Shown here: positions 51,901 to 60,900 of the stretch, one piece after another
How positions within the stretch are numbered: position 1 is the stretch's first letter
How the letters are laid out: each line of letters opens with the position of its first letter
Assembly (NCBI GenBank): GCA_027574665.1
Contig: CM050658.1
Span: 22,828,317 to 22,892,316 of the forward strand
Origin: Rhynochetos jubatus
Taxonomy: Eukaryota; Chordata; Aves; Eurypygiformes; Rhynochetidae
DNA length: 64,000 bases
Reading direction: 5' to 3'
The notes under the pieces: model-generated
Told to the model about the DNA's origin: nothing
What the model saw: the letters and a program-made list of their open reading frames with translations, nothing else
The model's database searches: none
Made by a program: the position numbers and the translations under genes

Positions 51901-54900
51901 TCTGGTTTGGTCTCTCTTTCCCATGTCTCTGGAGGCCGATGACTTATGTGATCAGTTCGACGCAGTTGTCTCTCAAACTTCCGCATGCTAATTCTTTCAA
52001 AAGGCAGGCAGTTGGAAATGTTCATTTACAAGCTTTTCATAATGAGTTACGCACCCTGTGGGGAGTTCTCTATGTGGGTTATCATTTTGCTGAAGTTCAG
52101 AGTGGACTGTTTGTTCCCCAGTGTCATTTTGCTGCTGCTAATGTTTCTTGTCACGTTGCTGTTGTTATTAAAAGATAAAACTTTAATAATGCACTGCAGG
52201 CCTCTCCTTCCATTTGAGTGTTAAATTTGTCCTTACGACATTCTGCCATCCCTTTTATTATAGGAATAATAATAAACCAGGACCAGCAATATTTCTACAG
52301 TTCTTTCGAGTTTCTGTGTTTGCTTGCTACATTTTTTTGTCAGACTTAAACTACTTGTGCTGAAATTGTCTACTCGCTTAATTAACTGGTTGGACAAAGC
52401 ATCTGAAACTAGGATTTAAACTTAAGGCTGGGGCTGACTGTGCTTTTACTGGTTGGGTAAAGACTGGGTCTGGGCAAAAGGAATTTTGGGAGTAAGTAGC
52501 ACCTAAGAAAATGGCAAATATGAATGAGTTTATCTTCCTGGTATCCTTGTGTGGTAAAGGAATGACAATATGTGTGTTTTGTAGATGTGAAGCTGTAAAA
52601 TGCAGGTTTCTGGAAACAATAGAACACGTACCGCAGAGCACCACGCATGTGTCATAACGCACATATGCAGGGGAAGAACAGTAAGGTGGCAAAGATAAAT
52701 TTCTTTGCCTTGGTCATTCCATGACGTTCTAAAGCTTGCTGTTGCAAATTCATCTTTCCTGTGAAGTGAGGTTTCTATGTATAGTATAGTGGAGAGTGCA
52801 ATGGAATTCTGAGCATGCTGAAATACTAGCCTAAGTTGGTGTATGATTGACGTATTTTTCCAAGGACAGTACTGGATTATGCCACCTACTGCAGTAAATT
52901 TTAAATTATTTCTTTGATGAATTGCAACAAAATGTTTCCTTCTTCCTACTTGGTCCAACCCTGCCTTCCATCAACAGGTAGAGGAGGTCCTGGTCCTAAA
53001 AGAAATGTTGATGGTACCATGGCAAAGAAATACGGCGCAGCCTCACTGCAGTTAGATGTCATGCCTCTCCTCTCGGGTATCCCTGCGTTAGGAAGGGGCA
53101 GCGTAGGAGCGACACGCTGGGTGTGCTTGTGTCTCCTCCTCTGAAACACCCGCTGGGGCTGCCTGGTGGAAGCTGTCTTGAAAGATCCCTTTAGAACGTG
53201 TTGGAAGTGGGATATTGGTCAGGATAGGGTGGTTATCTCTGTGCTTTTCTGGCTGTAACTAGATTAGCATTCATTATTATTATATGTTGTCCTGGTTTTG
53301 TGTGTAGTGAGTTAGATCTCCCCTTTGTCCTGGCCACGCAGACAGAAACAGCAGCGCGTCAGGCAGCGTGGAACTCAGGTGCTGGGTGTATGGATGTGGC
53401 AAAGCTGCTTGCAGAGAAGCCAGTTTGTTTAAAGGTGCTTTCTTACCTTTAACAAAGAGTTTAATTATGATGAAAAATCACTGAATTGCTTTAATTTTGT
53501 GTTTATGCGAACTGTATATTTGCAGCTTCAAAACCAAATAGACTTACCTGCTTTCAGCGGTTAGCCCAAGTGGGGCTTCTGGCACTGCTTTGGAGGCTAT
53601 TTTCTTCCCACTGTGAAAGATAAATACTGTTTGAAGCAGTTAAGACAATGCTTTTGGTTTATTTTAATACAAATTCAGTGCAGTTTTGTGATTAATTGCC
53701 TCAAATGTGTGTGCCTTGATGGGACTGCTTCTATTACAGTATTTAATCTTGTATGATGTTTAAAAAGGAGAAAAATCAGTGACCAGTCATCTGGCAGAAA
53801 GCAGTCCTAAAGTTTTAGATGCTTACGTGACTTTCACTGTGGAAACGCCTCTTCTGTCTGAAAGACAAAGACTCGAACTGAATCCCCTGGTCATAAGGAT
53901 TCATTCGGCTACCTGCCTCCCAAACAGACCTGTACCAGTAGAAGTGATCCAGGTAACACACACTGCTACTTCTTTCCGGAAGGATATTCTTGTTACCCTA
54001 AGTAGCTTTGCTTAAAATATGGGCATGGTTTTAAAGATAACTTTCCTTATTAGCAGCAAAATTGACTAACATAATTCCTGAAAAACGTGTGGCCAGATTA
54101 GTGTCTATGTGTCATAGGCACTGGCAGCAAAACAGGAATGCTGGTGTTTTCCAAGGGCAATAATTTATATATATTGTCATTCCATTTGGTTTTCTGAGCA
54201 GTGGATCTTGACTAAACCAGGGAATAACTAGTTCAGTCACAGCACTGTATTGCTTGAAACAATTTGCTGAAGAGCCACTGCCTGTTGACTTGCTCATTAG
54301 AACAACTTTTATTCCTGTGCTAAAAATATTATTGAACTGTAAAAAATAGCAAATATTGCACATCTTAAAAATTGCTGTGCACAAACCCTCTGTTCTGTAC
54401 TGGTGAAAATACAGTTTTGGGTCTTATGTTTTTAAATTTTGAGAGATGAGTTTAAAAATATGTTCTTCTGCCAAATGGTTGCATTTTTAGGCTTCAAGAA
54501 ATGCTATTTTAAAAAGACCCTTTTCTGAGTATTATATATGATTGATGTGAAAATGAAATTTTGGTCAAAGACCTTTGATTTCAGGAGCTATTTTCTTGAC
54601 CCTCGGCTGAGGTGAATTATAAAGGAACAGTATGTGAAAGATCTGGTCCTGGTTGCATCAGCCTCATCCTTAACATTAGCAGGATGTTTTGTTGTTTTTG
54701 TGAACATGGTTTATTATGTCAGGAACTGTTTAACGGCTCCTGTAGTTCTGTGGTGGAGTTTTACACTGCAGGGTTTATGACAGACTAGGCGAACTGGCTT
54801 AGCATTTGTGACGAGAAACGGGGTCAGCAACATCATAAATGATGGAGACAAAACCACTTTCTGGTTTCTAATGCAATCTGCAGAGTGACCGCAGAAGTTC

Positions 54901-57900
54901 TGACTTTGTTTCCCTTGCCAAGTGGGGTACTGTAGGAAATAATCAACTGTTTCAAAGTTGGAGTTGTCAGGATAGCCTCTACTCCATGCCGGCTGTCGTC
55001 GTGTGATGGGCACTGACATGGAGGATCCACAAGTGTGGTGGGATGAATCCCCGTTTGCTTCCCCAGATCTGTAAACAAATGGCTGATAATGGAGATCATA
55101 CAGTCCATTCCCTACAGTATCTCTGGATACTTGCTGAATTTCCTAACTTCTAGCTACAGACATTTATTTTCGGCCTCAGATCCTACAGATGAATGCATAG
55201 GGAGAAACGAGAAAGGTCCAGGAGCCATTGCAGTCCCCAGCGTGCTCCTTTAATGATCTAGAAACGAGGTGAGTCTGACATGTTTGGAAAGTCAGCAAAG
55301 TCGAGGACAGGCAAACAAAGGGACGGTGTACATTGCCCAAGGCCAGGATCCTGGCATGTAGAATGACCTCTCTGCTGCCTTGGAAGATCATAATTCGTGC
55401 CATGAGGTACATCCCCCATACCTTATCTACTACAAAAGCTGATTGTTCTGCCAAGTGAAAAATAAAAAGGAAAAAGGGTAGCACTAAAAATGCCTGTTTC
55501 TCCCCATTTTTTGTTTGTTAGAGATTGTGTGTTCCTACCTACTGCAGATACAAATTTCACAACTTCCCACCCCACCGAACCCACGGACAAATCCATGGAA
55601 CTCCTGTCTGCTTTAAGGATGTTAACGTACTTCTAACAGGGACAACGAAACCTGGGGGATTGCAGAGGTATCTTACAGGTCCACCTTTGGAGATTGAAGT
55701 TCATGACCGGGATAGAAACATGGAGAAGAACACAACCAAGCCACGTTTGTCTGGGGAGGATGAAGCTGATGAAAAAGTGGGTAAGGTGAGCTTCCTTCCT
55801 TGCCAATTCACTACCTGTAGTTCTTCTACAGAGAACAAAGTCTGGCATCCGCACGGGGTGGCTAAAGTCAGTCTAACTGATTTATTGTTGGGTAAAAAGT
55901 ACTTGAATATCAGTGTTCCCATCCGTAACTGTTTGGTTCCAAATACAGCCGCTTTCAGCGAGAAAATAACAGAATCTGTGTGTAGTTCTTCCCAGCTACC
56001 GATGGGATGTTACCTAGAATCAGACTTGCTTTTGAAAGTGAGAGTGGAAATAGCTGTGCTGTTGGAACGCCTGCAGAAACTGCTGATGCTCAAGTCACAG
56101 ATTGCCCGTATGGTTACATAATCTACATTTTTGACTACAACAATTCATTGCTATTACATGATTTGGTGGAAGAGATTACAGAAATCAATGCGAAAGCCCT
56201 CCAGCTGGACTGCTATCCTGTACGCTTAATCGGAATGGCTCTTGCTGCATTAAAACTGAAAACCACACTTGAGGAGGTTTCTGAGTTGGATATTGTTACT
56301 GGTTTTCACTTACTGGATGGAGCAACTCATCTCTTTCTTTGTCTTGGAGGGATTAAAAGACAAAGCAATCAAGAAACTATGGGATAAACACTTTGAAAGG
56401 TAAGAGTTTGAGGTTTTTTGTTGATAATTTCCTTAAATTCAGAGATTTTAATTTGATTTATACCACCCCCTGTCCCTTTCTATATGGGCAAGTACAAAGC
56501 TGATGCTTTCTGTGTGGTTTTAGTGGGTGTGAGTCCCAGTGGCTGCTTCACTTGAAGCATAATCTCATCTTTATCACGTTACACCATCGATCATCTGTGT
56601 AAAGCTAAAATGGGAAGGATGGCAACATGTGCCTTGTTGGTTAAGCTGCTACTTGGTTTGTGGATACAACACTATAATCTGCCAATTTGAAATGATAACA
56701 AAAAATAGTGGGTTGTAAACCGAAAATAGTCACTATGGGGAAGCTGGACATCAAGCTATTTCTTCCTTGAGTTTGTGTGACAAATTCAAGGTGAATGTCT
56801 GCCTCAAATTTCACTCTTAAAAGCTAATTTGATATTTTTCGAAGCACTGTAGCATGTTGTTAAAGCTTTCCTGTGGTGGTTTGTTGTGTTTGGTTTGTTT
56901 TGGGTTTTTTTAATGCAAATTACTTCATTGCAGTTACTGAAATCGTTTATTGAAAAGTTGTCTCTTATCCGTAACCTAAACTGAAGCTTTCTTTTACTGC
57001 TGCAGGATGAATTTTTGCATTTTTAGTAGAAATATTTCTGTAATACTGTGGTAACTATAGTAAGGCTGGCGAGGGGCATGGCAGTGATGAAGCTGAGGTG
57101 AGCTTCCTTTCAAATGTTTGCCATGGGACGTAAAAACAAAATGTATGCAACTCGGTTGCGTCACAAGAGTTTTGACAGTTTGCTTTGTAAGTTTGTCCCA
57201 AGTAATTTTTAGGACGGTTCAGGTGAAGTGAAGGCTGTAGGGTAAGAGGACCAAAGAAAAGCAGATTCACTAGGGTTTAATTGTGCTGCAGAACCGAAGA
57301 AACCCACGATATGGTCTGATTGTTTTAAGCCTGTCATTGGGATGCTTTGTTCCAGGACTTACAGACGTGAGGATGGACAACTGGAAATACTGGATAACTC
57401 ACAGCTGTCTTTCCATCACCGCCGCTACACAGACCTGGAAGCTCTCTTTTATCATTTCCGCCTCTGTAAGCCCCTCTTCACTATAACAAAACAGCCTCTG
57501 CTTTACGTCAGAGGTATGGTTCCTCAGGCAGGCTTCCAGGCCTTGTCCAGGTATGATGTGTCCAGAGTCATAGTCAAGAAATAAAGCAATGAAATGTTAG
57601 CAGAACAGACTGAATATTTGATGCAAGAATTAATACTCTTGGGTATCTTTTCTGTGATGAAAGCAGTCTGTTGGCCCGATGGGTAATTCAGATTTCAGGT
57701 CAGGTGGAGTAAGACAGCAGAAAGTGGTTTTCTATACTGCTGAGGTAGTGGTGACTGGATATTGGTGAGCTCACGTTTAGTCTGGGCAGGAATTTATACC
57801 TTGGAAAGAAGGGGAGAGGGGTGTATCAGTAGGATAGTGTATGAGAAAATACCTGAATATAATACAGGCTGAAGAAAGAGAAAATTCCAGTGTCAGATGC

Positions 57901-60900
57901 ATCAGCTGGGAAGGATTTACTTCTTTGCTCTCTTCTCATAAAGGTGGAGTAAAGGAGGAGGCCAGGTAGGATTTGATAGGTCCCAAAGGTCTCTTGAACT
58001 AAGTGGTGAATTCTAAAAACAGTTTTCCTAAGGTAACTAGAGAAACGAAGAGTTTTGTGAGAGTTGGGAGAATATGTTTCCTGTTCCTGGCTTTTTGGCT
58101 GGGGGGTTTGTTGCATGATTTATTGCTGGGACCCTGCCAGGTTGCTCACTTTGTCAGCATGCAGGTCCTCACAGCTGTTTGCCTTAAAGCATCTCTGACA
58201 TTACGTCTCATGAGATGGATTGAAGAAAAAGAGAGTGGGTGAAGTCTTATGTGCATCATCATAATAATCTGTGAAAGAAATTCTGTGCGTGGGTTTTTTC
58301 TTTGTTTATTTGTAAATCAAGACACATCTATTGAGAGGTGGAAAAAGGTACCATCCATCTTTGATATAAGCAACCTGGGTTTAGAAAGCAAAGATGAACT
58401 GGTACTGCTTGCTTTCTTGGTAGAAACAGACTGGCCTGTCCAGGTGACCGTCTGAAGTGGAGTCCTGCAAAGCTTATTTGGAATCCGTGGGGACAGGTAG
58501 TCCTGAGACACCACAGGGTGAATGTCTCCTGGACATCAGTCTGATTTAACAGAATTTCTGTGTGCAGGAATACACGCAGAGTCTCGAGGCAGCATCCCCC
58601 TTGCCCGCCCGCATGCTTGCTTTTCGGTGAAACATACTCAGTAATGTGTATCACGTATGGATTGCCCATCTGCTGCAAGCGTTACTTGGCAGGTCGGGGC
58701 AGTAGCTGAAACGTGAATGCGCACACCTCTGATCTAGCAGGCTGGCTTGGGGTACCCATCTGTTTCCCCTTCTGGCTGATCCGTTCAAGAACTGTTTATT
58801 TGCTGATGACTAATGAAACAGCTTCATTAAGCTAATGAAGAGCCAGGCCTTTACGCTGAAGGTTCTGAAGAACGTTCATTCTAACGATCTGTATGTAACC
58901 GGGGCACCTCCCCGCGTATCTGTAACTGGTTTCACGTTTCCTCTGGGACATGCTGAGGAAAAGAGTACGGTGGGAAAGTGACTGGGGCCATGGTGTCCTT
59001 AAAAGTCCTTCTTTCTTTTTATTTTTTCTTCAACAATGGTTGGTAAGTACTTTTCTCCCTTTGGCTGTGTGCTGGCAATGTTTGAGGTAGAAAGTAAGAC
59101 AATACAATGTGTTTCAGGTACTTGGTAGTTAATTTTCTTGTGAAATTTTACCGTAGTATCTCCTGTCTAAACAAAAGAAAATGTAATGAGCAGGTTGGCT
59201 GCTGTGCACAACTTGCTGGATGGCTGTAACTCAAGTTCCAGCAGGGAAAGTGAAGGTGTTGGGATGGCTGGGATCATTTTAAGTGCAGGAGGTTATTTTT
59301 TCACTAGAGAGAAGGGAAGCTGCAGGAACAATTCCTAGCCTTCATAGTACTCACTGCTGTACCACCAGAGGGGACCTCAGTAAAAGCATCTTGAGTGAGG
59401 GACCCATGTACCTCTGACACCAGCTCTTTTCAGCAACCCACCAGCACTGCGTCACGTCTGCCGGGCGTTGGGTGTTAGTCCTTGCCGTACCCTCAGTGTG
59501 CCGCGTCTGCAGTGCCTCGGAGAGAGACGAGTAAATTCCTCACTGCAGCATACAGACTGGGAACTGTCTCTACCGTACAACGCCTGGCTTGTTGTTTTCT
59601 GGTAAAGTGTGCACAACAGGAACTGCTGCTTCTGCCAGAATTAGCCAGAAGATTGATTTTAACTGTGGAAACACTAACGCACGATCCATATGCACAATGG
59701 CCAATGTAATTTTTAAGATATCAGTATAAACTCAATTTGTGTCATTGATGCTGATGCCGCTTTGAAATGAACATTATTGATCAGCTGTGTGTATTGGTCA
59801 GAGGGAACAGTAAGAGAATAATGTTGTTGCAGTGCTTTTACAGGTGGATTCTTTTACAGTACTTCGTAAAGGTACTCTCCCCAAATGAAGAATAATGATG
59901 TGATAAATGAGTTAATGAAGTCCCGGTTTTAGCAAGGAAGCGTAACACTGTGTTTGGCTGTTAGGTAAACACTGTATTCCGTGGCGGCTGCGACGGCCTG
60001 AGCCAGAGAGGCTGAGAATTGAACGGAAGCGCGTGTACACGAAGGGTGTGTAAGGTGTGCAACAGCCGCCAGATGGGTAGAACCGCTTTGGTGCGAACGC
60101 TAGGCTGTGCAGGCCAAACGTAGCGCGTGAAATGAGGGGTGAGGTAAGCGTTCTCACGAATAGCCCACAGGATGAAATTTGATCAGAATGAGACGTAAAA
60201 TAGAGGCAACGTGGATGGATTTTAGTGGGTGTTGAACATAAATGTGGGCCATACACTAGAGCCAGTGTGCCTGGAGGGACCTTGCTTTACTGCCATTCTA
60301 GAGGCTGGACAATTTCAGCAACTAATCATTAACTTGCAGCTAAATCTAGAAGCGGCAGCATTCCTAGAAGGTTTATTAAACTGTTAACCTCCTTTATTGC
60401 TGCTAAATACCAGCACAGAGGAACAGACCTGAACTTCCTAATAAACAGGTGTTTCAAGCAGGCTGTAGAGTTTTTCCCCCATGACATTAACTGTAAGGAT
60501 CAGTAGAGTTTTCACAAACTAATGAGATGTTGATGTCTGTTTGTAGGCTCAGTTACCCCTGTCGCAGTAAGAGGTTGAGGGATGTAATTCATGGGGGTCA
60601 TGACACAGTCTTGAGTGACGAGTTTGGAGTTCCCCTAACTGATGAGGATCTCTTCACTCAGAAACCTCCTTTACTCTCGGTTTGCCCTGGTGATGATACG
60701 CTCCGAGGACAAGGCAGCAGAGTGAAACAGGCAGTATATTCTTCATTAGATCACTGCAATGAAGTGTGGGTGCAGCGGAAGAAAGAAACAGCAGCCAAAG
60801 TGTCTTTTGGGAGAAGTCGTAGTGCGGTGAGTAGCTTGCGCTGGCGAGAGGCAGGCCTAATAGTTACAAAACTTGATATCCGTAATCAGCATCTTCTGAA

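Noticed and set aside
53289..53330. TGTCCTGGTTTTG word resembling an avian LTR start
   Set aside because: No LTR body, TATA box, AATAAA or flanking duplication follows.
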